From positions 71,346-133,638 of the forward strand of contig QCMR01000003.1 in NCBI GenBank assembly GCA_003213595.1: 62,293 nucleotides of DNA, read 5' to 3'. Below the pieces are notes generated by a model. It was not told the origin of the DNA and searched no databases. It saw nothing but the letters and a program-made list of their open reading frames with translations. A program made the translations under genes and the position numbers. Shown here one piece after another: positions 46,569 through 56,544 of this stretch (position 1 is its first letter; the number at the start of each line of letters is the position of its first letter). This DNA comes from SAR86 cluster bacterium AG-422-E19. GTDB lineage: Bacteria; Pseudomonadota; Gammaproteobacteria; Magnimaribacterales; AG-339-G14.

Positions 46569-47971
46569 TAAATTTCCCTTACGTCTATAAATCTTCCTTC
46601 GATAGCTGCAGCAGCTGCCATTGCTGGACTTACAAGATGAGTTCTGCCCTTGTATCCTTGTCTGCCCTCAAAATTTCTATTTGAAGTCGAAGCACATCTT
46701 TCTTCTTGATTAAGTTGATCTGGATTCATTCCAAGGCACATCGAACATCCTGCATCTCTCCAGGAAAATCCTGCGTTAATAAATATCTCGTGAAGACCTT
46801 CTTCTTCAGCCTGTTTCTTTACAAGACCTGATCCAGGAACAACCAAGGCTCTCTTTATGTTTTTGGCAAGCTTATTACCTTTAAGGATTTCTGCTGCAAT
46901 TCTAAGATCTTCAATCCTGGAATTTGTACATGAACCTATGAAAATCTGATCGAGAGAGATATCAGTCAACTTTGTTCCTGGTTTCAATCCCATATAATTA
47001 AGAGCATCCTCATAATTTTCTTTATTCTTAAAATCTCTTGGTTCAGGAACTTTTTCGTCAATAGAAGAGACCATTTCTGGAGAAGTTCCCCAAGTCACTT
47101 GAGGCAAGATTTGTTCCGATGAAAAACTGAATTCATTATCAAAAACAGCACCTGGATCAGATTTTAAAGAAATCCATGTATCCAATGCTTTGTCAAATTG
47201 ATCTCCCGAGGGAGCGAAAGGCTTTCCTTTGATATAGTCAAAGGTGGTTTGATCAGGAGCAACCATTCCAGACCTTGCGCCAGCTTCTATAGACATATTA
47301 CAAAGAGTCATTCTGCCTTCCATAGAGAGATTTTCAATTGTGCTACCAGCATACTCGATATTAAATCCAGTTCCTCCGGCTGTGCCTATTTGTCCAATAA
47401 TGAACATAGTTACATCTTTTGCAGACACTCTTTCAAGCAGATCTCCTTCAATATTAATTCTCATATTTTTTTGCTTGTAAGCAATCAAACATTGAGTAGC
47501 TAAAACGTGTTCAACTTCGCTTGTTCCAATACCCATAGCTAAAGCACCAAAAGCTCCATGAGTAGAAGTATGAGAATCTCCACATACTACAGTCATTCCA
47601 GGTAATGTAAGTCCTTGCTCAGGACCAATAACATGCACAATTCCCTGTCTTTCATCTCCTAAACTAAAAAAATTTAGATCATATTTTTTTACATTTTCCT
47701 CTAGGGTTAAGACCTGTAGCTTGCTGGTAGAATCGCTAATACCCTTTGAGCCTTTAGCTCTATTCTCAGTTGGAACATTGTGATCCGGTGTAGCTATAAT
47801 TGAATCAACTCTCCACGGTTCTATTTTTCTTTCTCTCAAGCCATCGAATGCTTGTGGAGAAGTAACTTCGTGAATCAAATGTCTATCTATGTAAATTAGA
47901 GAACTTCCATCGTCTCTTTTGGCTACATGATGGGCATCCCATAACTTATCGTATAAGGTTTTTGAGGACAT
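46568..47971 (-). CDS. leuC: 3-isopropylmalate dehydratase large subunit
   Basis: 467 residues, 4Fe-4S dehydratase. Cluster cysteines are in [11 protein letters not shown] and [10 protein letters not shown], with the conserved [13 protein letters not shown] loop. Leucine synthesis, with LeuD. Coupled to the aroC stop by one-base overlap (TAATG). Confidence 0.98.
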   Translation of the reverse strand: MSSKTLYDKLWDAHHVAKRDDGSSLIYIDRHLIHEVTSPQAFDGLRERKIEPWRVDSIIATPDHNVPTENRAKGSKGISDSTSKLQVLTLEENVKKYDLNFFSLGDERQGIVHVIGPEQGLTLPGMTVVCGDSHTSTHGAFGALAMGIGTSEVEHVLATQCLIAYKQKNMRINIEGDLLERVSAKDVTMFIIGQIGTAGGTGFNIEYAGSTIENLSMEGRMTLCNMSIEAGARSGMVAPDQTTFDYIKGKPFAPSGDQFDKALDTWISLKSDPGAVFDNEFSFSSEQILPQVTWGTSPEMVSSIDEKVPEPRDFKNKENYEDALNYMGLKPGTKLTDISLDQIFIGSCTNSRIEDLRIAAEILKGNKLAKNIKRALVVPGSGLVKKQAEEEGLHEIFINAGFSWRDAGCSMCLGMNPDQLNQEERCASTSNRNFEGRQGYKGRTHLVSPAMAAAAAIEGRFIDVREI

Positions 47972-49068
47972 TAATTTTTAGGTTTAATTGGCTTTAATTT
48001 AGATTTTACATCAGCATTTTGTGCTCTATTTCTCAAGAAATGATCCATTAGAGTTATTGCCACCATAGCTTCAGCAATTGGAGTAGCTCTCAAACCAACG
48101 CAAGGATCATGTCTGCCTTTAGTTTGAACTTTAACCGACTTACCAGATTTATTTATTGTATTTCCAGAGGACATGATGCTGGAAGTAGGCTTCAAAGCAA
48201 TGCTTGCGAAGATATCCTGTCCAGTTGAAATTCCACCAGTTGTACCTCCAGAATTATTTGACATAAATCCAGACGGAGAGATTTCGTCTCTGTTTTCTGT
48301 TCCATGCATAGATACAACTTCAAATCCCCTTCCAATCTCAACTCCTTTCACAGCATTAATACCCATCAGCCCATGGGCTAAATCTGCATCTAACTTATCG
48401 AAGACTGGTTCGCCTAAGCCAGGAGGAACATTCGTTGCCATAACTGAAATTTTTGCACCAATTGAATCTCCAGACTTTCTTAAAGAGTCAATCATATCTT
48501 CAATCTCAGAAACAATTTTCTTATCAGGACAAAAAAAAGGGTTTTTATTGATTTGATTTTTCGAAAAAGAAGAAATCTTTATATCTCCTATTTGAGATAA
48601 AAACCCAAAAATTTCAATTTTTTGAGTTTTCTTGAGATATTTTTTTGCAATTGCACCAGCGGCAACTCTCATTACTGTCTCTCGAGCAGAAGATCTTCCT
48701 CCACCTCTATAATCTCTTATTCCATATTTTTGAAAATAACTATAATCAGCATGCGACGGTCTAAAGACATCTTTAATATTTTTATAGTCTTTGCTTTTTT
48801 GATCTTTATTTCTTACGAGAAGCCCTATTGGAGTACCTGTGGTCTTTCCCTCAAAAATTCCTGAAAGGATTTCTATTTCGTCAGGTTCTTTACGCTGGGT
48901 AGTATATTTATTTGAGCCTGGTTTTCTTAAATCTAATTCTGCTTGGATTTCTTCTCTGGAGATTGACAAGCCAGGAGGACAGCCATCTATTATGCAACCT
49001 AAAGCTTCGCCATGACTTTCGCCAAAAGTCGTAACAGAAAAAATTTTACCAATAGTATTTCCTGACAT
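47971..49068 (-). CDS. aroC: Chorismate synthase
   Basis: 365 residues. Motifs [20 protein letters not shown] at the N-terminus, [20 protein letters not shown] in the middle, and [18 protein letters not shown] near the C-terminus. FMN-dependent last step of the shikimate pathway, supplying chorismate for Trp. It is the first gene of a 14-gene minus-strand operon running through purF. No strong Shine-Dalgarno precedes the ATG. Confidence 0.98.
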   Translation of the reverse strand: MSGNTIGKIFSVTTFGESHGEALGCIIDGCPPGLSISREEIQAELDLRKPGSNKYTTQRKEPDEIEILSGIFEGKTTGTPIGLLVRNKDQKSKDYKNIKDVFRPSHADYSYFQKYGIRDYRGGGRSSARETVMRVAAGAIAKKYLKKTQKIEIFGFLSQIGDIKISSFSKNQINKNPFFCPDKKIVSEIEDMIDSLRKSGDSIGAKISVMATNVPPGLGEPVFDKLDADLAHGLMGINAVKGVEIGRGFEVVSMHGTENRDEISPSGFMSNNSGGTTGGISTGQDIFASIALKPTSSIMSSGNTINKSGKSVKVQTKGRHDPCVGLRATPIAEAMVAITLMDHFLRNRAQNADVKSKLKPIKPKN

Positions 49069-49090
49069 ATCGTTTAAACTTGAAAGCTAG

Positions 49091-49096
49091 ATTATA
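49091..49096 (-). promoter_or_regulatory. Candidate -10 element of the aroC superoperon
   Basis: Minus-strand TATAAT (49096-49091) lies 22 bases before the aroC ATG and would give a leader of about 16 bases. No clear -35. The 55-base gap to the divergent HAD gene is the only place for the operon's promoter outside coding sequence. Confidence 0.45.
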
Positions 49097-49123
49097 AGCT
49101 ATTAATCGTCCTTACTCGAATAG

Positions 49124-49777
49124 ATGCAAAAATTAAGATTTAGTTCAGTTTTTTGGGATTTTGGAGGCGTCATAACTTCAAGTCCATTCGAAGCTTTTTC
49201 AAAATTTGAGATAGACAATCATCTCCCAAAAGATTTTATTCGTAAGGTAAATTCAACTAATCACAAAACAAATGCATGGGCTAAGCTTGAACAATCAAAA
49301 ATAAGTCTGGATGAGTTCGATGAGCTTTTCAAAGAAGAAAGTAAATCCCTTGGACACGAAGTTAAAGGAGGCGAGGTAATAAACCTCTTACAAGGCGAAG
49401 TTAGACCAGAAATGGTAAGAGCTTTAGACAAATTAAAATCAAAAAATTTTAAACTTGCTTGTTTGACAAATAATTTTAATTCTGGTGATAAAGACCTATC
49501 TGCTTTAGATGATGCTAATGAAGAAAGACTGAAAATAATGAATAACTTTGATCACATAATTGAATCAAAAGAATTAGGCATTAGAAAACCTGACCTTGAT
49601 TTTTACCTTAAAGCTTTGGAAATTACTGGAGCTGATCCTAAAGAGACAATTTTTTTAGACGACCTTGGTATAAATCTTAAACCCGCAAGGGAGCTTGGAA
49701 TGGCTACTATAAAGGTCTTAGACAGCAATCAAGCTCTAAAAGAATTAACAGATTTAACAGGGATAAATTTTGAATAA
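49124..49777 (+). CDS. HAD-superfamily hydrolase (DFGGV type, epoxide-hydrolase-N/ACAD10-like)
   Basis: 217 residues. HAD motif I is W11-DFGGV with nucleophile D12; the usual second Asp at +2 is Gly, as in other DFGGV-type members. Motif II is LACLTNN, the Lys is in LGIRKPDLDFY, and motif IV is IFLDDLGINL. Cap domain of the alpha-helical kind. Probable phosphatase or dehalogenase-like enzyme; substrate unknown. It overlaps the next gene by 8 bases. Confidence 0.85.
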   Translation: MQKLRFSSVFWDFGGVITSSPFEAFSKFEIDNHLPKDFIRKVNSTNHKTNAWAKLEQSKISLDEFDELFKEESKSLGHEVKGGEVINLLQGEVRPEMVRALDKLKSKNFKLACLTNNFNSGDKDLSALDDANEERLKIMNNFDHIIESKELGIRKPDLDFYLKALEITGADPKETIFLDDLGINLKPARELGMATIKVLDSNQALKELTDLTGINFE

Positions 49778-51878
49778 AATTCTTATTCTTTTGAGTATTA
49801 CTTTTTTAGCTGGATGTCTGATGAATATTCTTGAATACGAAAATCAGATTATTTCAGATGCTCAGCAATATCAGGCAAAAATTTCAAGAGATATTTGGGG
49901 AGTTCCCCATATTTCAGGAAGAAGAGATGCCGATGTAGCATTTGGCTTAGCATTTGCTCATGCCGAAGATGATATTAAAAACATTGCTGAGAATATGTAT
50001 TTGTATCGAGCACAAATGGGACTAAAAGATGGCTCAAGTGGAGCCGTGATTGACTATTTAATCAAGGCTCTAAAAATCAGAGAAAGAGTTGAGGAGCAAT
50101 ATCAAGAAGTCCTTTCAGATGATGTTAGATCGGTATTAGAAGCATACGCAACTGGTTTGAATTATTGGATGGTTAAAAATCCCAATAATAGTTTCAAAAA
50201 ACATTTTCCTTTTACTGCAAAAGATATAGTGGCTGGTTTTGCAATTCAAAATCTTTTATTTTCTGGTGTAGTGAGTTCAATTCAAAGTTTAGAGAAATTA
50301 GAAGATTCATCGGAGCAAAGTTTTTCTAATTTGTATGAAAAAGACGATTTGGTTACAGGCTCCAATGCATATGCAATTAGCCCCAGTAAAAGTACAGATG
50401 GATCTACTAGATTAATGATCAATTCGCATCAACCTTTAGAAGGCCCATTAGCTTGGTATGAGGCGCACATCAAAAGTGAGGAAGGTCTAAATATGATGGG
50501 AGGTCTATTTCCAGGTTCACCATTTATTTTTGTAGGTTTCAATGAAAATTTAGGCTGGGGTTTTACTGTAAATAAACCTGATCTAACGGATATCTATAAA
50601 TTAGTTATTAATCCAAATGATAAAGATCAATATCTTTTAGATGATGTTTGGCTAAATCTGGAAAAAGAAACCATCGAACTTCCTGTAAAAATATTTGGCC
50701 CAATTAATTGGACAGTGAAAAGAGAAGTTAAATATTCCAAGCACGGGCCAGTCCTTGAAATTGGAGAAAAATCATATGCTTTAAGGTTTGCAGGTATGGA
50801 AGATATCAAGCAAGTTGAACAATGGTATAAATTAAATAAAGCTAATAACCTCAAAGAATGGATAAATGCAATGAGAATGAGATCTATCATTTCTTTTAAT
50901 GGCATTTATGCCGATAAAAAAGGGAATATCTATTTTCTTCATAATTCTTCTTCGCCAAAAAGATTGGAGGGCCTAGATTGGTCAGGAATTGTCGATGGGA
51001 CTAGATCTAAATACATATGGGAAACATTTGTAGAATTCGATGAGATACCTCAAATCTTGAACCCCTCATCAGGATGGCTTGCAAGTACCAATCAAGATCC
51101 ATTTAAGGTTACAGATCCAAAAGATAACCTTAAAAAAGAAAACTATTCCCAAACTTTAGGCCTGCAAACCAGAATGACAAATAGAGCTTATAGAATCAAA
51201 GAGCTTTTTATGGGAAAAGATCAAATAACTGAAAAAGATTTCGATGATTTCAAATTTGATAATTCTTATTCATTAGATTCAAGGTCATATAAGTATATTT
51301 CAGAAATTTTTGGATTAAATTTTGAAAATGAGAATTTAAAAAAAGGTCAAACGATTCTGAAAAGTTGGGATTTAAAGACAGATTTTGATAATGAGTCTGC
51401 TACTCTTGGGGTTTGTGTCTTGAGTCCCGAATGGCTTGCAGAACAAGCAGCAGAAACTCCTCCAGAGTCAGAAGAAAGTTTTAAAACGTGTGTAGAAGAC
51501 ACTTTAAAAAATTATGGAAAATTAAATCCAAAATGGTCAGAAAGAAATTTCATGTATAGAGGAAAGAAAAAAATCCCTGTTCAAGGAGGTCCTGACGTCT
51601 TGAGAGCTATATATGGCCTTGAGCAAGAAGATGGTGATCTAAGAGCTGTAGGTGGCGATGGTCTTTATATTCACGTTAGTTGGGATAAAGAAGGGAATCA
51701 AGAATCAAAAAGTATTCATCAATATGGAAGCGCCACTCAAGATGAAAGCTCGTCGCATTTTTCTGATCAACTGGAGTTATATATAGACGAAAGGTACAAA
51801 CCTACCTTCTATGAAGATGCAGCCTTAAAAAGAAACGTAATGAAAGAATATACAGTTCCTTTTAAGTCGTCTCTATAG
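49770..51878 (+). CDS. Penicillin acylase family N-terminal-nucleophile hydrolase, lipoprotein
   Basis: 702 residues from a TTG start overlapping the HAD gene. A lipobox L13-A-G-C16 predicts a lipoprotein. The alpha-chain part is 17-197. Self-cleavage is expected before S198 in TGSNAYAIS, and the beta chain carries NSHQP, GFNENLGWGFT and VKYSKHGPV. The usual GSNAW reads GSNAY. The family cleaves amides, including penicillins and acyl-homoserine lactones; the substrate here cannot be read, but the size and motif style fit the acylase group with PvdQ/QuiP-like members. Confidence 0.88.
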   Translation: MNKILILLSITFLAGCLMNILEYENQIISDAQQYQAKISRDIWGVPHISGRRDADVAFGLAFAHAEDDIKNIAENMYLYRAQMGLKDGSSGAVIDYLIKALKIRERVEEQYQEVLSDDVRSVLEAYATGLNYWMVKNPNNSFKKHFPFTAKDIVAGFAIQNLLFSGVVSSIQSLEKLEDSSEQSFSNLYEKDDLVTGSNAYAISPSKSTDGSTRLMINSHQPLEGPLAWYEAHIKSEEGLNMMGGLFPGSPFIFVGFNENLGWGFTVNKPDLTDIYKLVINPNDKDQYLLDDVWLNLEKETIELPVKIFGPINWTVKREVKYSKHGPVLEIGEKSYALRFAGMEDIKQVEQWYKLNKANNLKEWINAMRMRSIISFNGIYADKKGNIYFLHNSSSPKRLEGLDWSGIVDGTRSKYIWETFVEFDEIPQILNPSSGWLASTNQDPFKVTDPKDNLKKENYSQTLGLQTRMTNRAYRIKELFMGKDQITEKDFDDFKFDNSYSLDSRSYKYISEIFGLNFENENLKKGQTILKSWDLKTDFDNESATLGVCVLSPEWLAEQAAETPPESEESFKTCVEDTLKNYGKLNPKWSERNFMYRGKKKIPVQGGPDVLRAIYGLEQEDGDLRAVGGDGLYIHVSWDKEGNQESKSIHQYGSATQDESSSHFSDQLELYIDERYKPTFYEDAALKRNVMKEYTVPFKSSL

Positions 51879-52473
51879 CTTTTTTAAAAGCAGGCCTTGC
51901 TTCAATTCGTTCGACATAACCCTTTAAGTTAGGCATGTCATTTGTGACACATCCTAAATTGGACAATTTAGTACAACAGTGGCCTGTCATGAATTCGACC
52001 CCTGAGAAGTCCCCTATTAAATATTCTTTTCCTTCAAGAGCCAATTCAATGGCTTGAAGTGATTTAGAAGCAAGTCTTTGAGCTTGACCTAAAACTGTTT
52101 CGTCTCTTCTTTCGGGCGGTAACAAAATGGTATGAACCACAATTGTGTTCATTGGTTGAGCAATCATGCCCTCACAAAAATGAAACCATTGAAGATAATA
52201 AGGATATTCAGGAGAATCTACGCTTGGTTTCAGTCCGCCATTTTTATGTTTCTCGAGGACATAATCAATAATGGCACCTGATTCATATATGCTCACATCT
52301 CCATCCTCAAGAACCGGAATTCTTCCAAGGGGATGTCTTTTTCTATGCTCATCAGATTTTAGTGCTTCTGGATGAAATGGCATTGAATTTAACTCGTAAG
52401 GTAATTCTAGTTCTTCAAGCAACCAAAGAACTCTTTCTGCTCTTGAGGCAGGTGCAAAATGTAGTTTCAGCAT
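51862..52473 (-). CDS. Glutathione S-transferase family protein
   Basis: 203 residues. The N-terminal thioredoxin-like domain has the cis-Pro/ESGAI motif (IPVLEDGDVSIYESGAIIDY at about 54-73), and the C-terminal helical GST domain has the LIGDFSGVEFM N-cap box. It is the last gene of the cysB-thrH-prp run, 18 bases behind prpD. Its end overlaps the penicillin-acylase gene by 17 bases. The role is unknown; detoxification is typical. Confidence 0.88.
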   Translation of the reverse strand: MLKLHFAPASRAERVLWLLEELELPYELNSMPFHPEALKSDEHRKRHPLGRIPVLEDGDVSIYESGAIIDYVLEKHKNGGLKPSVDSPEYPYYLQWFHFCEGMIAQPMNTIVVHTILLPPERRDETVLGQAQRLASKSLQAIELALEGKEYLIGDFSGVEFMTGHCCTKLSNLGCVTNDMPNLKGYVERIEARPAFKKAIETT

Positions 52474-52491
52474 AATTATTCTCCCAAAGAT

Positions 52492-53940
52492 TTATTCTTT
52501 TATTAAAATTTCCATAAAGTCTGTCACATTAAGGCTCTCTAAATCGTTTTGATCTTTACAAATTTTCATTATTTTTTCAACGCGTTCTGAAGAAAATTGT
52601 GTTTTGAGGTTCTCTTCAAATTTTTTTATTAGGACAGGAATTCCCTCTTCCCTTCTTCTTCGATGACCGATTGGATATTCTACTTCTACTTTTTCTGTGG
52701 AAGAACCATCTTTAAAAATTATTTGCAGTTCATTCGCAATTGATCTTTTTTCGGGATCCAAATAGTCTTTGGAATAATTTTTGTTTTCCTCGACAAACAT
52801 TTTATTTCTTAAAGAATCAACTCTTGGATCATTGGCAACATCGTCTTCATAATCTTCAGCAACCAAATCGCCTTTTAACAAACCGATTGCTGTCATATAT
52901 TGAATACAGTGATCTCTATCTGCAGGATTATTTAATTCGCCTTCTTTACTAATGATTCTAATTGCAGACTCATGAGTTGTGATATTTATTTTTTCTATTT
53001 CTTCTAATCTTTCAATTATTTCAGGATGAAGTTTTACTGCAGCCTCAACAGCTGTTTGAGCATGAAATTCTGCGGGGAAGGATATTTTAAATAATACGTT
53101 TTCCATTACGTAGCTATCTAATTCCTGTGGAACAGAAAGAGATTTTCCTTTGAACAAAACATCTTGAAAACCCCAAGTTGGAGCCGTAATTGCACTTGGA
53201 TAACCAATTTGCCCTTTTTGAGTAATTAGAACTAGATTCATAGCTCTACTAGTTGAATCACCAGCTGCCCAGGATTTTCTTGGGCCAGCATTTGGTGCAT
53301 GCCTATATGTCCTGAGACTTTGTCCATCAACGAATGCTTGTGATAAGGCATCTAGAGCTTGTTCTTTAGAGAGGCCCATCAGAAAAGAAATTACTGCAGT
53401 TGAAGCAACCTTAACCAACAAAACATGATCTAACCCAACTCTATTAAAACTATTTTCTAAAGCTAAAACTCCTTGAATTTCATGAGCTTTTATCATGGCT
53501 GTTAAAACGTCTTTAATTTTTAAAGAATCTTTCCCTGAAGCTAAATTTCTTTGCGACACATAATCAGCGGCAGATAAGATGCCTCCCAAATTATCAGATG
53601 GATGCCCCCATTCAGCTGCTAACCAAGTGTCATTAAAATCTAGCCAGCGAATAATAGCTCCTATATCCCAAGCGCCTTTGACTGGATCTAGAACAAATTT
53701 AGTCCCGGGAACTCTAACTCCATTAGGCACCGATGTTCCTTCAACGTGAGGACCTAAGAGTTTTTCACAATCTTTAAAGTTTAATGCCAAGAGGCCACAC
53801 CCTATGGTATCCATTAAGCAGTATCTTGCTGTTGTGTATGCTTCTGAGCTATCTATATCTTTCTCGTAAACAAACTCAATAATATTTTGAATGATTTCGT
53901 CAAAATCTTGACGGACGTTGGACTCAACATTTGATGACAT
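52492..53940 (-). CDS. prpD: 2-methylcitrate dehydratase PrpD
   Basis: 482 residues, the same length as E. coli PrpD and sharing long identical stretches (for example [58 protein letters not shown]). It dehydrates 2-methylcitrate to 2-methylaconitate in the methylcitrate cycle for propionyl-CoA. It needs an aconitase for rehydration, which acnB in this window can provide; no acnD or prpF is present. 17 bases behind prpC. Confidence 0.97.
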   Translation of the reverse strand: MSSNVESNVRQDFDEIIQNIIEFVYEKDIDSSEAYTTARYCLMDTIGCGLLALNFKDCEKLLGPHVEGTSVPNGVRVPGTKFVLDPVKGAWDIGAIIRWLDFNDTWLAAEWGHPSDNLGGILSAADYVSQRNLASGKDSLKIKDVLTAMIKAHEIQGVLALENSFNRVGLDHVLLVKVASTAVISFLMGLSKEQALDALSQAFVDGQSLRTYRHAPNAGPRKSWAAGDSTSRAMNLVLITQKGQIGYPSAITAPTWGFQDVLFKGKSLSVPQELDSYVMENVLFKISFPAEFHAQTAVEAAVKLHPEIIERLEEIEKINITTHESAIRIISKEGELNNPADRDHCIQYMTAIGLLKGDLVAEDYEDDVANDPRVDSLRNKMFVEENKNYSKDYLDPEKRSIANELQIIFKDGSSTEKVEVEYPIGHRRRREEGIPVLIKKFEENLKTQFSSERVEKIMKICKDQNDLESLNVTDFMEILIKE

Positions 53941-53957
53941 TTTATACCTGATTAGAT

Positions 53958-55079
53958 TTATCTGTTTTCAATATCAACCCATTCTGCGCTTTCAGGGCCA
54001 ATGTACTCTTCGCTAGGTCGAATGATTCTATTGTCTGCTCTTTGTTCAAATACATTTGCAGACCAGCCAGTAGTTCTTCCAATGACAAAGAGTGGAGTGA
54101 AGATACTGGTTGGAATTCCCAAGTAATGGTACGCAGATGCCATAAAAAAATCGGTATTTGCAAACATGTTTTTTTCTTCGTCCATGATTTTTTCTATTTC
54201 TTCAGATACTTGATAAAGCATTTCGTTACCATCTTGAACGCTTAATTTTTTTGCCCATTCTTTAATGACTTTATTTCTTGGATCTTCAGTAGAATAAACT
54301 GCATGTCCAAAACCCATGATTTTTTCTTTTTTTGCCAAGAGTTCTAAAACTCCTTTTTTTGCTTCTTCTCTAGAGGAGAATTTCTCAATCATTTCCATTG
54401 CAGCCTCATTTGCACCGCCATGCAGAGGACCTCTTAATGTGCCTATTCCAGCAGTAATACAAGAATGTAAGTCAGATAAAGTTGAAGCGCACGTTCTTGA
54501 AGCAAAAGTAGAGGCGTTGAAACCATGCTCGGCATAAAGAATTAAAGAAGTATCTAAACATCTAATATGATCCTCAGAAGGCTCTTTGCCGGTCAGTAAC
54601 GATAGAAATTGTCCGCCAATTGTTTCGTGAGATGTTTCTGTATCAACGCTTATCCCATCATGCGAAAATCTATACCAATAGCAAATAACTGAAGGCAATA
54701 TGGCGAGAATTCTGTCTGCTGCATCATTTTGGTTTGAAAAATCACCCTCTGGTTCAAGATTACCCAATACAGAACAACCTGTTCTCATAACGTCCATCGG
54801 ATGAGCAGAGGCAGGAATAAGTTCTAGTGTTTTTTTTAGTTCTTCAGGAAGTTTTCTATTTGAGATAAGTTTTTGCTGGTAGGCTTCTAATTCTGTCTTT
54901 TTAGGTAGATGGCCATATAAGAGTAAGTAAGCGACTTCTTCAAATTTAGCTTTATCAGCTAAATCTTCTATTGCGTATCCTCTGTAAGTTAATCCATGAC
55001 CTTCTTTTCCAACTGTTGAAAGGGAAGTCTGTCCTGCTACTTGGCCACGTAAACCCGCGCCTTCTAGTTTCTTTGCCAT
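53958..55079 (-). CDS. prpC: 2-methylcitrate synthase PrpC
   Basis: 373 residues, the short type II citrate-synthase form. Catalytic histidines are in LHGGANEAA and MGFGHAVY, with the Asp in the C-terminal [12 protein letters not shown] segment. Its place between prpB and prpD argues for methylcitrate rather than citrate synthase. It starts 3 bases behind prpB. Confidence 0.95.
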   Translation of the reverse strand: MAKKLEGAGLRGQVAGQTSLSTVGKEGHGLTYRGYAIEDLADKAKFEEVAYLLLYGHLPKKTELEAYQQKLISNRKLPEELKKTLELIPASAHPMDVMRTGCSVLGNLEPEGDFSNQNDAADRILAILPSVICYWYRFSHDGISVDTETSHETIGGQFLSLLTGKEPSEDHIRCLDTSLILYAEHGFNASTFASRTCASTLSDLHSCITAGIGTLRGPLHGGANEAAMEMIEKFSSREEAKKGVLELLAKKEKIMGFGHAVYSTEDPRNKVIKEWAKKLSVQDGNEMLYQVSEEIEKIMDEEKNMFANTDFFMASAYHYLGIPTSIFTPLFVIGRTTGWSANVFEQRADNRIIRPSEEYIGPESAEWVDIENR

Positions 55080-55082
55080 GAA

Positions 55083-55946
55083 TTATTCCTTAGAAAATAA
55101 ATCGTCTATTTTTTTTTCGTACGTATGATAGTCGAGAATCTCATATAATTCATCTCGAGATTGCATTTTTTCAAGTATTTTTTCTACGTTGCCATCTTCG
55201 GAAATGGTTGAATAGACTTCCAGGGCAGCTTTAGACATTGCTCTAAAAGCACTTAAAGGATGAAGAATAATACTTATCCCTGCTTTTTTTAGCTCATCCT
55301 TTTTGAATAGAGGAGTCATTCCAAATTCTGTAATGTTAGCTAGAATCGGAACAGAAACTTTATCTGATAAAGTTTTGTAGTCTTCAAGCGATATTATTGC
55401 TTCTGGAAAAAGTGCATTAGCACCCGCCTCAACATATCTTTGAGCTCTTTCAATAGTGCCATTTATGCCTTCGTTTGCAAAGGCATCCGTTCTTGCCATG
55501 AGCATAAATTCATCGTCAGTAATTGCATCTCTAGCAGCTTTCATTCTGTCGCACATTTCCTCGGTTGAAACAATTTCTTTGTTGGGTCTATGCCCACATC
55601 TTTTTTCTGATACTTGATCTTCAATATGAATTCCAGATGCACCAGCAGAAATCATCTCTTTTGTGGTTTTTGAAATATTTAACGCTGAACCCCACCCCGT
55701 GTCGCAATCCACCAAAATTGGAAGATTGCTTATTCCACTAATTCTTCTTAAATCTTCCAAAACATTATCTAATGAGGTAAGAGCCAAATCTGGCAAGCCA
55801 AACGAGGCATTTGCAACTCCAGCACCAGATATATATAAAGCTTTTATGCCAGTTTTTTTGGCAAGTAAAGCTGAATATGGATTAATAGCGCCTACAACCG
55901 AAAGTGGTTTTTCATTTTTTAAAACTTCAAAAAAAGAGATACTCAC
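55083..55946 (-). CDS. prpB: 2-methylisocitrate lyase PrpB
   Basis: 287 residues, isocitrate-lyase superfamily barrel. Catalytic C117 is in EKRCGHRPNK, and metal ligands are in VDCDTGWG (79-86). It cleaves 2-methylisocitrate to pyruvate and succinate. The start is a GTG that overlaps the thrH stop (TAGTG), so translation is coupled. Confidence 0.96.
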   Translation of the reverse strand: MSISFFEVLKNEKPLSVVGAINPYSALLAKKTGIKALYISGAGVANASFGLPDLALTSLDNVLEDLRRISGISNLPILVDCDTGWGSALNISKTTKEMISAGASGIHIEDQVSEKRCGHRPNKEIVSTEEMCDRMKAARDAITDDEFMLMARTDAFANEGINGTIERAQRYVEAGANALFPEAIISLEDYKTLSDKVSVPILANITEFGMTPLFKKDELKKAGISIILHPLSAFRAMSKAALEVYSTISEDGNVEKILEKMQSRDELYEILDYHTYEKKIDDLFSKE

Positions 55947-56542
55947 TAGATGTGCTCCTCTAAAATTTTCTTCAATTCATTGTGAGAAGCTGCTGTAAGG
56001 AGATGAGGATATTCTTGTTTTATGTGCTCAGGCGCCTGAAAAAATATTCCCAAATCAGCAGTATTCAACATATTGATATCGTTATAAGAATCTCCGGAAG
56101 CAAAAACTTTAAATTTAAGTGATTGCAATGCTTCAATTACCTTTTGTTTGTTATTAGGCTGTCTAAGTTTGTATCCTGTGATTTTATCGTTTTCCACTGT
56201 CATGTTGTGGCAAATAATCGAGGGATAGCCTAGCTTTTCTACCAGAGGCCAAGCTAATTCGTAGAAAGTATCAGAAACTATGGTGACTTGAAATTTTGAT
56301 CTTGCCCAGTCTAAAAATTGTTGAGCTCCATCAAATGGATCTATATCTCTAACTATTTTTTGGATATCGCTTAGTTTAATATTTTTTTCATTTACCACTT
56401 TCATTCTTAAAGACATAAGTTCGTCATAGTCTTTGAGATCTTGAGTGGTTAACATCAGGTCATCTGAATTAACTTCTTTTGCGAGACATTGCCAGATTTC
56501 AGGGATGAGTACTCCTTCAAAATCCAAACAGAGATGCACCAT
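55946..56542 (-). CDS. thrH: Phosphoserine phosphatase / homoserine phosphotransferase ThrH
   Basis: 198 residues, HAD enzyme closely matching Pseudomonas ThrH: the nucleophile motif is LDFEGVLIPEIW (D7, E9), motif II is VSDTFYE, and motif IV is GDSYNDINML. It dephosphorylates phosphoserine and can transfer phosphate to homoserine, touching serine and threonine synthesis. It sits 2 bases behind cysB, like the thrH/cysB proximity in Pseudomonas, but here it is followed directly by prpBCD. Confidence 0.93.
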   Translation of the reverse strand: MVHLCLDFEGVLIPEIWQCLAKEVNSDDLMLTTQDLKDYDELMSLRMKVVNEKNIKLSDIQKIVRDIDPFDGAQQFLDWARSKFQVTIVSDTFYELAWPLVEKLGYPSIICHNMTVENDKITGYKLRQPNNKQKVIEALQSLKFKVFASGDSYNDINMLNTADLGIFFQAPEHIKQEYPHLLTAASHNELKKILEEHI

Positions 56543-56544
56543 CC

